Notes: a model not told the origin generated them from the sequence alone. A stretch of DNA of 64,000 nucleotides from Syntrophomonas_B sp035447945 (GCA_035447945.1 DAOTHZ010000001.1:12048-76047), one strand, 5' to 3'; positions 42,531 through 52,094 are shown, numbered from the stretch's first letter. Made by a program: numbers and translations.

Positions 42531-44606
42531 GTGAAATCTTTGGTACTGGCTGAAAAGCCCAGCGTTGCCCGGGAAATCGCCCGGGTCCTCAAGTGCGTAA
42601 ACAAACAAAAAGGCTATATGGAAGGCAGTCAATATGTGGTAACCTGGGCGCTGGGTCATCTGGTGACCTTGGCGGAACCGGATGATTATGACGCCAAATA
42701 TAAACAATGGCGGTTGGAAGATCTGCCCATGCTGCCGGAAAAAATGAAATTAAAGGTGATCAAACCGACAGCCCATCAGTATCAGGTGGTAAAAAGTCTG
42801 ATGAACCGGGCGGATATAAATGAGCTTGTAATTGCCACGGATGCAGGACGGGAAGGAGAACTGGTCGCCCGGTGGATTATGGAACAGGCGCGCTGGAAAA
42901 AGCCTTTCAAGCGCCTATGGATTTCTTCCCAGACCGATGCCGCGATCCAGCAAGGATTTCGCCAACTAAAGCCAGGCCGGGAGTATGACAATCTTTATGT
43001 TGCCGCGGTATGCAGGGCTGAAGCGGATTGGCTGATTGGCCTTAATGTGACCCGGGCCCTGTCCTGCAAATACAATGCCCAGCTGACCGCCGGACGGGTG
43101 CAAACCCCTACCCTGGCCATGATTGTGAACAGAGAAAATGAGATCCAAGATTTTCAGTCCGTTGACTATTGGACCATCCGGGCAGATTTTGGTGATTATT
43201 ATGGAGATTGGCGCGATCGCCACAACCAGGGGCGTATTTTTGAAGCCGGTCGGGCCGAGTCCATCGTAGCCAAAGTCAAGGGACAAACCGGGACGATAAA
43301 GGACATGAAAAAAGAAACCAAAGCAGAACCGCCTCCGTTGGCCTATGACTTGACTGAACTGCAGAGGGACGGCAATCGCCGCTTGGGTTGGTCTGCCCAG
43401 AAGACCCTTTCCATCCTGCAGAGTTTGTATGAAGTGCACAAAGTGGTGACCTATCCCCGCACCGACAGCCGTTATATTACGCGAGATATCGTGCCCACCC
43501 TGCCGGCACGTTTGCAGGCAATGCAGACCGGACCCTATGTCGATTTTATCAGACCCTTGCTCAGCCAAAAAATTCAGCCCGGCAAACGATTTGTGGATGA
43601 CAGCAAAGTCACCGACCACCACGCCATTATTCCCACCGAGCAGAAGCTCAATTTAAACGCTTTAAGTGTGGATGAAAAGAAACTCTATGATATCATTGCC
43701 AGACGTTTCCTGGCGGTGCTCTATCCGTCCTATAAATATGAACAGACGACCATTACCACGGTGGTTGCTGAAGAAATCTTCCTGTCTCGCGGCAAGGTGG
43801 TTAAGGAAGCCGGTTGGCGCGCGCTGCAGGCGCAGATATCGGAAAAAGAAGAGAATAAAGAGGAACACCTGCCGGAGCAGCTGCTGCAGGAAAGGCATCA
43901 GGGAGAAACCCGGAAAGTTGGGAATTGCCGTTTAAACAAGGCCAAGACCAAGCCGCCGGCGCGCTATACCGAAGCCACCTTGCTGACGGCTATGGAAAGC
44001 CCCGGAAAATATATAGAAGATGAAGAACTGCGCGAAGCCATGAAAGGCAGTGGTTTGGGAACACCGGCGACCCGGGCGGAAATTATTGAGAAACTGTTTA
44101 ATACCTTCTATATCGAAAGACAGGGAAAGGAAATTCTGCCAACCGCCAAAGGCAGCCAACTGATCGGCTTGGCACCGCCCTCCCTGCGTTCACCTGAGCT
44201 GACGGCCCAATGGGAACAGCAACTGACAGACATTGCCCGCGGCAAGAGCAGCAAAGGTCAAATGATCACGGCCATCCGGGAGGATGCGCGGCAGATGGTA
44301 AGTGCCGTAGCTCAATCCAGCGACGAATACAAACCCACCAATGTCAGCAAAAGCAAATGTCCCGCATGTGGAAAGAACATGTTGCTGGTCAACACCCGGC
44401 AGGGAAAAATGCTGGTCTGCCCAGACCGCACCTGCGGTCATCGCCAGCCGGAAAAACAGGCGGATACAGACGTTTTCAGCCGAAAAAAGCAGGGAGAACG
44501 GGTTAATCCCAGGCTGTTGGCCCGTTACAGTGATCAAAAAGACCTTGGTCAAAGTCTGGGTGACAAACTCAAGGAAGCTCTGCAGAATAAAGAAAAAAAA
44601 CAATAA
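42531..44606 (+). CDS. topB: DNA topoisomerase III
   Basis: A 691-residue type IA topoisomerase of the TopB branch, which decatenates and relaxes DNA by single-strand passage. The Toprim domain begins KSLVLAEKPSVAREIAR and has ATDAGREGELVARW. The active-site Tyr is in VVTYPRTDSRYI (Tyr308). The C-terminus ends with one four-Cys zinc motif (CPACGKNM and CPDRTCGHR). The start is GTG 42531 with GAGG upstream. It follows the GT-GH130 gene by 72 bases and may be read through from it, but no functional link is implied. Confidence 0.94.
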   Translation: MKSLVLAEKPSVAREIARVLKCVNKQKGYMEGSQYVVTWALGHLVTLAEPDDYDAKYKQWRLEDLPMLPEKMKLKVIKPTAHQYQVVKSLMNRADINELVIATDAGREGELVARWIMEQARWKKPFKRLWISSQTDAAIQQGFRQLKPGREYDNLYVAAVCRAEADWLIGLNVTRALSCKYNAQLTAGRVQTPTLAMIVNRENEIQDFQSVDYWTIRADFGDYYGDWRDRHNQGRIFEAGRAESIVAKVKGQTGTIKDMKKETKAEPPPLAYDLTELQRDGNRRLGWSAQKTLSILQSLYEVHKVVTYPRTDSRYITRDIVPTLPARLQAMQTGPYVDFIRPLLSQKIQPGKRFVDDSKVTDHHAIIPTEQKLNLNALSVDEKKLYDIIARRFLAVLYPSYKYEQTTITTVVAEEIFLSRGKVVKEAGWRALQAQISEKEENKEEHLPEQLLQERHQGETRKVGNCRLNKAKTKPPARYTEATLLTAMESPGKYIEDEELREAMKGSGLGTPATRAEIIEKLFNTFYIERQGKEILPTAKGSQLIGLAPPSLRSPELTAQWEQQLTDIARGKSSKGQMITAIREDARQMVSAVAQSSDEYKPTNVSKSKCPACGKNMLLVNTRQGKMLVCPDRTCGHRQPEKQADTDVFSRKKQGERVNPRLLARYSDQKDLGQSLGDKLKEALQNKEKKQ

Positions 44607-44967
44607 AAAAGCGAACAAGATAAAATAATTTGTACCCAGGGAGTCGTTATTCATCGGCTCCTTGTTTTTATTGCAGATTTTACACGCAATATCACGGAAT
44701 ACAATTGCTTCCAAAGGCAGGAAAGACGGCGGAATTTGAAGAAACAAATAATAACTGAGAAAGAGCGGATATGGAATCCAAGGAAATAAATTACAATCAG
44801 TCAAACATGCTGCAAAATTGAGGATGTTCGCTTGTTTTTGCGCATGATGCAGGCTGTTTTGTGCCTTATTTGGTGACAACCCAATTGGTGCAATCTGTTG
44901 ACAAGGGACAGAATGCGGATCATTGACTGTTGGTTCGATGTAGGGAGAACAGAGGGGGTACTGAGGA
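44607..44967. other. intergenic region, 361 bases, with terminator
   Basis: It holds the topB terminator at its left end. The rest separates topB from the sensor kinase. I see no tRNA, repeat or open frame with a ribosome-binding site, and no promoter I would call with confidence. Confidence 0.5.
44637..44670 (+). terminator. intrinsic terminator after topB
   Basis: CAGGGAGTCG (44637-44646) pairs with CGGCTCCTTG (44655-44664) through 10 pairs, two of them wobbles, followed by TTTTTA. Confidence 0.75.
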
Positions 44968-47055
44968 ATGCTGATTACCAATACAGAAACCCATATTATG
45001 AAACAATTACGCGGGATAAAAGTGCATGACAAGTGCTGCTTTATTTATGAAACAGAAGAAGAATGGGAATTCTATATGATCCCTTTTCTCAAACAGGGTC
45101 TGATGAATGGAGAAAAGTGTCTTTATCATGTTCAGCGCAGGGACGAGGACTACCTGTTGCGTTGTTTTGCCAAGCATGGGATTGAGGTTGAAGCATGCTT
45201 GGCATCCGGTCAATTGGAGATTTTAAAACCGTCCTTCACCTTGCCTATACTCCAAACCAGCAATATGGATGAAATCATCCAAACATTTAAGTCGGAATTA
45301 GACCAATATTGCGCGCAAGGCTTTAAAAACCTTCGGCTTACCAGTGAATCGATTTCCAAACTTATGGATGCCGAAGAAGCGACAAGTCGTTTTCTGGAGT
45401 TGCAGCTAAGGCTAAACCGGGATGTTTTCCCATATTATGCGATAAGATCAATAACCCAGTTTCATCGCCATGAAGACAGCCCGATGGTTTTAAAAGACGC
45501 GATCATTTCTCATCCGTGTATATTCATTGGTGGTCAAATTTATCGAAATCCTGCCACGATTTCTCCGGAGATTTATTTCCAGCACAAGGATAAAGCCTGG
45601 GAAGCGGAATACTGGCTGCGTACCCAGGAAGCGCTGATTGATTCAGAAAAAAAATATCGCTTGATATTTGAACATTCCAAGGATATGACTACAATCATTG
45701 ATGCCAAAACCTATGATATTGTCTTGATTAGCCCGGTGCATTCCAAACTCCTTGGCTATACTCCTGAGGAAATGATTGGGAAAAACTGCCTGGAATTTAT
45801 CCATCCCGACCAGCGGGAAACGATGGTGAAAGAATTCAAATCATCCCATACTGCCGGCAAGGGAATTTATGCAATACGCAAGCAGGACGGCTCTTATCTC
45901 TGGACGGAAGGAAAAGGCGATATCATTCATAATGTCAACGGCCATGACCAAATTATTTTGTTCACACGCGATATTCATGATAAGAAGCTGGCCGAAGATG
46001 CTTTGCATAGAAGTGAACAGAATTGCCGCTATCAATTGCGATATCTAAATACATTAATAAATACCATGAATGAATTGTGTCTGACCTATGATAGCGATAG
46101 TTGTCTTACCTTTGTCAACCAGCGGTTGGTGGAAAAGCTTGGGTACAGTGCCGAGGAGATGTTGGGCAAACCTTTGCTGGATTATGTTGTGGATGATCAC
46201 AAACAAGCCGTGGCAGAGCAATTGCAGCTGCGTTTGCAGGGGGAATTTGGCAGCCATGAACACAAGTTTATCTGCAAAGATGGCAGTGAATTGCTGGTGG
46301 AATTGAAAGGTTCACCAATTTATGAAGACGAGGAAATTACCGGCGGACTGGTGCTGGCCGATGATATTACTTCGCAGCGGCAGATGGAAATGGATATGGC
46401 CCGTCTCGGTCAAATGCATCTGGTAGGAGAAATGGCTGTCAGCATCGGTCATGAAATTCGCAACCCCATGACTACGGTACAGGGTTTCCTGCAGATCTTG
46501 AGTCAAAATCATGAGTTTAACGAACACCGTGAGTATTTCGACTTGATGCTGGATGAACTTAAACGGGCCAACCTGATCATCAGTGAATTCATTTCCCTGG
46601 CCAAGAACAAGGTGGCCAATTTACAATCCCATAATCTGAATTCCATCATTCAGGCACTGGCACCATTGCTGATGGCGGATGCGCTGAACGGTGACAAGAA
46701 TATCAAATTTGAATTAAGCAAGCTGCCCAATATTTTGCTGGATGAAAACGAAATTCGTCAACTGATTCTTAATCTGGTCCGCAACGGCTTGGAAGCGATG
46801 CAGAATGGCGGCAATGTAACGGTTAAAACCTGGCAGGAAAAAAACAAAGTTATGTTATCCGTCATGGACGAGGGCGATGGAATAAAGGAAGAGATTCTTG
46901 AAAAATTGGGAACCCCCTTCGTCAGCACCAAAGAAAACGGCACTGGTCTGGGATTGGCGGTTTGCTACAGTATTATCTCCCGGCATCAGGCCATACTGCA
47001 GGTTAAATCCAGTCAGACCGGAAGCAGTTTTACGGTAGCATTTAACTGTGTTTAA
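44968..47055 (+). CDS. MEDS-PAS-PAS sensor histidine kinase
   Basis: A 695-residue soluble sensor kinase. Residues about 15-195 form a MEDS domain (DKCCFIYETEEEWEFYMIPFL, LRLTSESI), a sensor related to DcmR of methylotrophs and to methanogen proteins. Two PAS domains follow (about 225-345 and 360-470). The kinase core has the H-box GHEIRNPMTTVQGFLQIL and the ATP-lid blocks DEGDGIKEEI and GTGLGLAVCYSII. There is no membrane segment and no adjacent response regulator, so it is an orphan of the KinA/NtrB-like kind. TGAGGA precedes the ATG. It lies between topB and the convergent mannose operon. The signal is unknown. Confidence 0.9.
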   Translation: MLITNTETHIMKQLRGIKVHDKCCFIYETEEEWEFYMIPFLKQGLMNGEKCLYHVQRRDEDYLLRCFAKHGIEVEACLASGQLEILKPSFTLPILQTSNMDEIIQTFKSELDQYCAQGFKNLRLTSESISKLMDAEEATSRFLELQLRLNRDVFPYYAIRSITQFHRHEDSPMVLKDAIISHPCIFIGGQIYRNPATISPEIYFQHKDKAWEAEYWLRTQEALIDSEKKYRLIFEHSKDMTTIIDAKTYDIVLISPVHSKLLGYTPEEMIGKNCLEFIHPDQRETMVKEFKSSHTAGKGIYAIRKQDGSYLWTEGKGDIIHNVNGHDQIILFTRDIHDKKLAEDALHRSEQNCRYQLRYLNTLINTMNELCLTYDSDSCLTFVNQRLVEKLGYSAEEMLGKPLLDYVVDDHKQAVAEQLQLRLQGEFGSHEHKFICKDGSELLVELKGSPIYEDEEITGGLVLADDITSQRQMEMDMARLGQMHLVGEMAVSIGHEIRNPMTTVQGFLQILSQNHEFNEHREYFDLMLDELKRANLIISEFISLAKNKVANLQSHNLNSIIQALAPLLMADALNGDKNIKFELSKLPNILLDENEIRQLILNLVRNGLEAMQNGGNVTVKTWQEKNKVMLSVMDEGDGIKEEILEKLGTPFVSTKENGTGLGLAVCYSIISRHQAILQVKSSQTGSSFTVAFNCV

Positions 47056-47090
47056 TCTTGGGGGAGAAGCTTTCAACAGTTGGCAATTGG

Positions 47091-48116
47091 CTATAGTGAT
47101 TGTGCCTGAGGCAGATCGTCGCTGCAATATCCGGTCAGCAGCAGGTCGCTTGCCAGCAAAGATAAAGCTGCTTCGGCTCCTTGATTAAGGTTTACACCTT
47201 GACGGGTGAGGGCATCAAAACAGCCGCCGCTTTCAACATCATACAAGGGCAGGCCGTTGAGATTGGCGCCGCGATACCATTGATAGGCCAACCGCAGCAA
47301 GGTTTTATATTCATTTCGACCGGTGACCTGATAGGCTTCATGACAGGCAAAAACAATCGAGGCAGCGTCCACCGGCTGCTGATCCCACAACGGCATCTTG
47401 CCTCCCCGGACATACCAGCCTTCATTGCCGACGATATTTAAATAGCCTTTGGCAAACAAATGATGATTGAGAAAGCCGAGTGATGCATGGGCGATTTTCA
47501 GATATTTGCGGTTGCCGATGCTGGCATAAACCGCAAACAGGGCATGGGGCATGATGCCGTTGCAGTAGGTGATTTTGTCCTCAAACCAAAGCCAATCGGG
47601 ACTGTGTTCATTATGATAAAGAGCCAGCAGACGATCTGCCAGCATATGAATAAGATTGTTGATGGATTTGGCATTGATAAAGGGAAATTGCCCTTTGCAA
47701 AGACCGATCAGACAATAAGCCAGGCCACGGGCAGAGTTTAGAAAAGGCAAGCAGGGGACTGCCCGTTCCAGCATGTTGGTACAGCTTCCTGCGATCAGCG
47801 GCCACTTTGAACGGCTGCCTGCACTGCAAGCCCAAAAAGCCCGTCCAAAACTGTCTTCAGAATTCAAGTCTGACAAGTAATCGCCGTGCAGCAACAGGTT
47901 GCACCAGGTATTGTTCGCCTGCCAGCTGTGCTCGAGATAATGGGTATAAGTCAGAGCCAGAGGATAGCCTTCATCCCCCATGGCTAAAGCCACCAGCAAG
48001 GCCCGAGCATTGTCATCCAGCGTATAACCACTGTCCGGATCAGGATGATGACATTTGGAGAATTGCAGGATCCCCGTTGTGGTGGTCATGTTATACAAGT
48101 GTTTATAGTTTGGCAA
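47091..48116 (-). CDS. (alpha/alpha)6-barrel-type protein linked to glycosyltransferase, unknown activity
   Basis: A 341-residue protein built of paired helices, with repeats such as SGYTLDDNARALLVALAM, SARGLAYCLIGLCKG, WLWFEDKITYCNGIMPHALFAVYAS and DAASIVFACHEAYQVTGRNEYKTLLRLAYQW. The arrangement looks like an (alpha/alpha)6 glycosidase or epimerase barrel. The acidic DDNAR and WFEDK spots could be active-site residues. It has no signal peptide. The start is TTG 48116 with GGAGG 9 bases upstream, and the gene overlaps the GT4 gene by 14 bases. I associate such proteins with GT4 and GH130 genes, but I cannot assign a reaction. It is last in the GDP-mannose operon. Confidence 0.75.
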   Translation of the reverse strand: MPNYKHLYNMTTTTGILQFSKCHHPDPDSGYTLDDNARALLVALAMGDEGYPLALTYTHYLEHSWQANNTWCNLLLHGDYLSDLNSEDSFGRAFWACSAGSRSKWPLIAGSCTNMLERAVPCLPFLNSARGLAYCLIGLCKGQFPFINAKSINNLIHMLADRLLALYHNEHSPDWLWFEDKITYCNGIMPHALFAVYASIGNRKYLKIAHASLGFLNHHLFAKGYLNIVGNEGWYVRGGKMPLWDQQPVDAASIVFACHEAYQVTGRNEYKTLLRLAYQWYRGANLNGLPLYDVESGGCFDALTRQGVNLNQGAEAALSLLASDLLLTGYCSDDLPQAQSL

Positions 48117-49269
48117 GAATCTTTTCCTCCCCCAGTCGGTTCAAATGCAGAACCTGTTCAAAGAAAACAAGGTATTCTCTCCCAACGTTTGACCAGGTCC
48201 AGGTTTTGCCCAGTTCCCAAGCCTTTTCCTGCAGGCTTTTCTGCAGTTCCTGCGATTCCAGTATTTTTTTCAGCCCTTGCGCCAGTAAATGCGGTTCGGC
48301 ATTGGGCACAAGCAGACCGCGTCCGCCTTTTAGAACTTCCTTGGCATAGGCATAGGCAGTTGAAACGATGGCCCTTCCGCACCCTATCGCAAAAGCCATG
48401 GTGCCGCTCACCGCCTGGTCAAGATTGGGATAGGGACTGAGGTAGATATCGGTCATGTAAAGATATTTCCCCAATTCTTCGTCGGACAGGAATTTATTGA
48501 TGAACAGGACATTGCGCTGCAAGCCGAGCGCTTCCATCAATTCAACCAGCATTTGGCGATATTTTTCACCTTCCTGCTGCAACAGCATGGGATGGGTCTG
48601 TCCCAGAATGAGGTAGATTACGTCAGGATGATCGGTTACCACTTCAGCTATCGCTTTGAGGCCTATTTCCAGGCCCTTGCCCGGCCCTATCAAACCAAAT
48701 GTGCTGATCAAGCGGTGGTTTTGCAACCCATGCTGATGCTTGAGTTCTGGCTGGGCATAAGGAACGAAATCGGGAACCCCATGGGCTATGACTTTTACGA
48801 TTTCTGCCGGTGCTTCATAAAGATCAATCAGTAAGTTGCGCGAACGCTGTGTCATGCACACGATACCGGCTGCCCGGTGACAGGCCTCATTTAGGATTTG
48901 TTTTTGCTTTTTGGATGGACGGGGCAGTACGGTATGAGTGATTAGAATATATGGTTTGTGCAGCAGTTTGATCAGCTGTAAAACATATTCTCCGTCCTGT
49001 CCCCCAAAGATTCCGTACTCATGCTGCAGGATGACCAGATCTGCTGCAGCAGCGTTGATGAAGGCAGCCGCTTTTAAATAATCCTGGCGCTGGTTTTGCC
49101 GGATATTGAATATGACCTGATTGCTGTAATGATAGTTGCAGCCATGGTCGGAAATGGCGACAATATTGAGATTGTGCCCCTCAGCGGTGAGACTGCTGCA
49201 TAAATCTGAGGAAAATGTTGCAATGCCGCACTGTTTGGGGAGGTAGGTGCCGATATTTATGATATTCAT
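48103..49269 (-). CDS. GT4-family glycosyltransferase
   Basis: A 388-residue GT-B glycosyltransferase of family GT4. The N-terminal domain begins NIINIGTYLPKQCGIATFSSDL. The donor-binding half has STFGLIGPGKGLEIGLKAI, LYMTDIYLSPYPNLDQAVSGTMAFAIGCGRAIVST and GGRGLLVPNAEPHLLAQGL. It has no membrane segment. The ATG at 49269 has AAGGAG 8 bases upstream; an in-frame start at 49329 lacks a site. It lies downstream of the two GDP-mannose synthesis genes, so GDP-mannose is the likely donor and a mannoside the likely product, by context only. Confidence 0.88.
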   Translation of the reverse strand: MNIINIGTYLPKQCGIATFSSDLCSSLTAEGHNLNIVAISDHGCNYHYSNQVIFNIRQNQRQDYLKAAAFINAAAADLVILQHEYGIFGGQDGEYVLQLIKLLHKPYILITHTVLPRPSKKQKQILNEACHRAAGIVCMTQRSRNLLIDLYEAPAEIVKVIAHGVPDFVPYAQPELKHQHGLQNHRLISTFGLIGPGKGLEIGLKAIAEVVTDHPDVIYLILGQTHPMLLQQEGEKYRQMLVELMEALGLQRNVLFINKFLSDEELGKYLYMTDIYLSPYPNLDQAVSGTMAFAIGCGRAIVSTAYAYAKEVLKGGRGLLVPNAEPHLLAQGLKKILESQELQKSLQEKAWELGKTWTWSNVGREYLVFFEQVLHLNRLGEEKILAKL

Positions 49270-49361
49270 GATTGTTTCTCCTTCTTTTTCAAGCTGTCGA
49301 TTAAGTTCCTGTAAGTATTCTGGCATCATTTGCAGTGGACTATACCTGCTGGATGGATTCT

Positions 49362-50738
49362 TTAAAATGCTGCTTGCGGTATTTTTAAGCCCAAGGAGCC
49401 TAGATAACCAAATACCATACTGGTTATATTTTCCAATACCTCAGGAGAGTCCCCTTCACAGCGGCAAATAATTTCCGGACCGGTATTGGAAGCCCGTACC
49501 AGTCCCCAACCATGGGGAAAGATAATCCGCGCTCCATCAATATCAATGACTTCATGATCTTTTGTAAAATGCTGCCGGACCTGTTCCACCAACTGAAATT
49601 TGCTCTTATCATCGCTGGGGAGACGAATTTCCGGGGTGGCATAATACTTGGCGGTATCACTCAGCATTTCGCTGATGGTCTGCTTGCTGTTGGATAAGAG
49701 CAACAGCAAGCGGGCGGCCGCATAAAGCGCATCATCGAACCCATAATAGTCGTCAGCGAAAAACATATGTCCCGACATTTCTCCGGTAAAAATAGCCCCC
49801 GTTTCTTTCATTTTGGCTTTTATCAAGGAATGACCGGTTTTATAGAGCAACGGCGTGCCGCCCAGTCGTCTAATCTCGTCGATGAGACTTTGCGAGCATT
49901 TAACTTCCACAATGCTCGGCAGATGAGGATAGCGCGGCAGGATATCACGCCAGAAAAGGATCATCAGCTGATCACCCCAGATCATGTTGCCATCCCGATC
50001 CACCACCCCCAAACGATCGCCGTCTCCGTCAATGCCAATGCCGATGTCTGCCTGGGTTTGCTTGACGAGATGAATCAGATCCAGCAGGTTTTCAGGTTTG
50101 ACCGGATCGGGATGATGATGGGGAAAAGTTGGATCAGATTCACAATACAAGGCAATGGTTTCGCAACCCAAACGTGTAAACAATTGGGGGGCAAAAGGAG
50201 ATGCCGAACCGTTTCCGCAATCGACCACGACTTTTGGTTTATAGGGACCCAGTTTTATTTTTTCGGTGATCATTTGCATATACGCTGTGCGGATGTCGTG
50301 GTTGTTTAAACTGCCGCGTGACTGTGCGGGGAAATCCTTCTTTTCAGCCAATTGCTTGATTGCCGTAATTTGATCGCCATAAATGGTTGATTCCCCCAGC
50401 AACAGCTTACAGCCATTGTATTCCCCGGGATTGTGACTGGCGGTGATCATAATGCCTGCCCCGATCTCCAGATGACGGGATGCATAATAAAACATGGGGG
50501 TGATCACCATCCCCAGATCGGTCACCTCACAGCCGCTTTGCAGCAAAGCTTCCGTTAGCAGATCGCGGTAATGAGGAGAGGAAATACGGTTGTCCCGCCC
50601 CAACAGGATTTTCCGGTAACCGTGCTGGCGGGCGTAAAGTGCAAATGCACGACCGATGTTAAACATAACTTCATCTGTCAGTTCCTGACCAACGATGCCG
50701 CGTATATCATATTGCCGATAAATATTTGAACTGCTCAT
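49362..50738 (-). CDS. manB: phosphomannomutase / phosphoglucomutase
   Basis: A 458-residue alpha-D-phosphohexomutase that moves the phosphate between C6 and C1 of mannose or glucose. The phosphoserine loop is MITASHNPGEYNGCK (Ser near residue 100). The metal loop is GIDGDGDRLGVVD, the sugar loop FTGEMSGHMFF, and the phosphate-binding loop RASNTGPEIICRCEG. Length fits the dual PMM/PGM type. GGGGAGG precedes the ATG. The gene directly follows the mannose-1-phosphate guanylyltransferase gene (20-base gap), so mannose-1-phosphate supply is its likely main role. Confidence 0.92.
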   Translation of the reverse strand: MSSSNIYRQYDIRGIVGQELTDEVMFNIGRAFALYARQHGYRKILLGRDNRISSPHYRDLLTEALLQSGCEVTDLGMVITPMFYYASRHLEIGAGIMITASHNPGEYNGCKLLLGESTIYGDQITAIKQLAEKKDFPAQSRGSLNNHDIRTAYMQMITEKIKLGPYKPKVVVDCGNGSASPFAPQLFTRLGCETIALYCESDPTFPHHHPDPVKPENLLDLIHLVKQTQADIGIGIDGDGDRLGVVDRDGNMIWGDQLMILFWRDILPRYPHLPSIVEVKCSQSLIDEIRRLGGTPLLYKTGHSLIKAKMKETGAIFTGEMSGHMFFADDYYGFDDALYAAARLLLLLSNSKQTISEMLSDTAKYYATPEIRLPSDDKSKFQLVEQVRQHFTKDHEVIDIDGARIIFPHGWGLVRASNTGPEIICRCEGDSPEVLENITSMVFGYLGSLGLKIPQAAF

Positions 50739-50758
50739 TTTTTCCTCCCCTGCGATTC

Positions 50759-51805
50759 TTAAAGCAAGTCATGGCGCTCAAGGGTTTCGATCTGCCTTAC
50801 CAGCTGACTGATATCCTGGCTGCGATGGCGGTCGGCAACCAGAATAACATCATCGGTTTCCACGACCATTACATCTTCCACGCCAAAGAGAACTACAGTT
50901 TTGGTGTTTTGTTTGACCAGACAGTTTTTGCTGTCCACAAACAAGATATCCTGGCCTAATAAATAATTCTGTTGCTGGTCATAGGGGAACAGCTCTGCCA
51001 GCGCATTCCAATTGCCGATATCGGACCAGCCGAACCGACCCGGCACGACGGTAACGCGCTGGCTTTTTTCAGCGATACCGTAGTCGATGCTGATATTGGG
51101 CAATGCACTGTAATGGCGCAAGTAATGTTCGTGGCCGGACTGCAGATGCATAAATATATCCGGCAGAAAACGAGCGAATTCCTCTGCCAGGATTCCTACT
51201 TTGCCTACATAGATGCCTGAATTCCATAAATACCGCCCGCTATCCAGATACATGGCAGCTGTTTTGGCATCAGGCTTTTCACGAAAAGAAAGGACATCAA
51301 ACACATCTTCTAAATCATTGCACTGGCGGTCCGATTTCTCAATGTAACCGTAGCCGGTCTCGGCATGATCGGGTTCAATGCCAATGGTAACAAGATGGTT
51401 TTGTTCCGCAGCCTGTACAGCGCGGTGCAGCGTTTGACAAAACGAAGAGATGTCAAAAACATGATGATCTGCAGGAAAAATTGCCAGTACTTCGTCCGCC
51501 AGGGCAGGATAGAAGCGTGACAGCGACAAACCGATTGCCGGCGCAGTATTTCTTCCCTCCGGTTCACTGAGAATTTCGATTTTATCCGCATCCGGGCGCT
51601 GTTGGATGATACTCTTAATATCCGCCATTAAATTATCATTGGTAATGATCAGAAGCTGATCAACTCCGCTGGTTTCCAGGCGATCCAGAGTCTCGTCCAG
51701 CATCGATTTGCTGCCGGTCAATTTACATAGTTGTTTGGGTTGTTTATAACGGCTTTCAGGCCATAAGCGCAAGCCACGTCCTCCCGCCAAGACTACGGCA
51801 ATCAT
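50759..51805 (-). CDS. manC: mannose-1-phosphate guanylyltransferase
   Basis: A 348-residue nucleotidyltransferase that makes GDP-mannose from mannose-1-phosphate and GTP. The N-terminal pyrophosphorylase loop is VVLAGGRGLRLWPESRYKQPKQL. FPADHHVF, GYGYIEKSD, FREKPDAKTAAMYLDSGRYLWNSGI and GWSDIGNWNAL are the conserved blocks. It lacks the isomerase domain found in the longer bifunctional ManC/AlgA enzymes. GGAGG precedes the ATG. It heads the minus-strand operon manC-manB-GT4-(alpha/alpha)6. Confidence 0.93.
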   Translation of the reverse strand: MIAVVLAGGRGLRLWPESRYKQPKQLCKLTGSKSMLDETLDRLETSGVDQLLIITNDNLMADIKSIIQQRPDADKIEILSEPEGRNTAPAIGLSLSRFYPALADEVLAIFPADHHVFDISSFCQTLHRAVQAAEQNHLVTIGIEPDHAETGYGYIEKSDRQCNDLEDVFDVLSFREKPDAKTAAMYLDSGRYLWNSGIYVGKVGILAEEFARFLPDIFMHLQSGHEHYLRHYSALPNISIDYGIAEKSQRVTVVPGRFGWSDIGNWNALAELFPYDQQQNYLLGQDILFVDSKNCLVKQNTKTVVLFGVEDVMVVETDDVILVADRHRSQDISQLVRQIETLERHDLL

Positions 51806-51876
51806 TTACAATACCTCCGTGCATGAACCAGTCGGGACTCTGAAGAACATCGTCGAAAGAATTTGCTCAATCAATT

Positions 51877-51906
51877 ATATTAGCGTTCCTGTCAACCCGC
51901 TAATAT
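51877..51906. promoter_or_regulatory. inverted repeat upstream of manC
   Basis: ATATTAGCG (51877-51885) and CGCTAATAT (51898-51906) form a perfect 9-base inverted repeat with a 12-base spacer. It lies 72 bases upstream of the manC start in a 289-base gap. An operator for the mannose operon is plausible; a terminator is less likely, as no T-run follows. I recognise nothing else in the gap. Confidence 0.4.
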
Positions 51907-52094
51907 GATAACGGTAAACAGCGGCTGCAATAATTACTGGTCGCGGATTTCACTCGAGCGAATGCAATTCTAGATTATTATGGACAAACAAGCACAGAAA
52001 TATAAGTGAAACCCAAAAATCTGCCGAAATACACAGACGGTTTTTTTTCACGATGCTGTATTATATTTCCCAGTCAAGAAAAATATGCTGCAGA

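Noticed and set aside
42531..44606. TopB as part of the carbohydrate system or a mobile element
   Set aside because: TopB can be plasmid- or ICE-borne, but no integrase, relaxase or repeats flank it here, and nothing links it to sugar metabolism.
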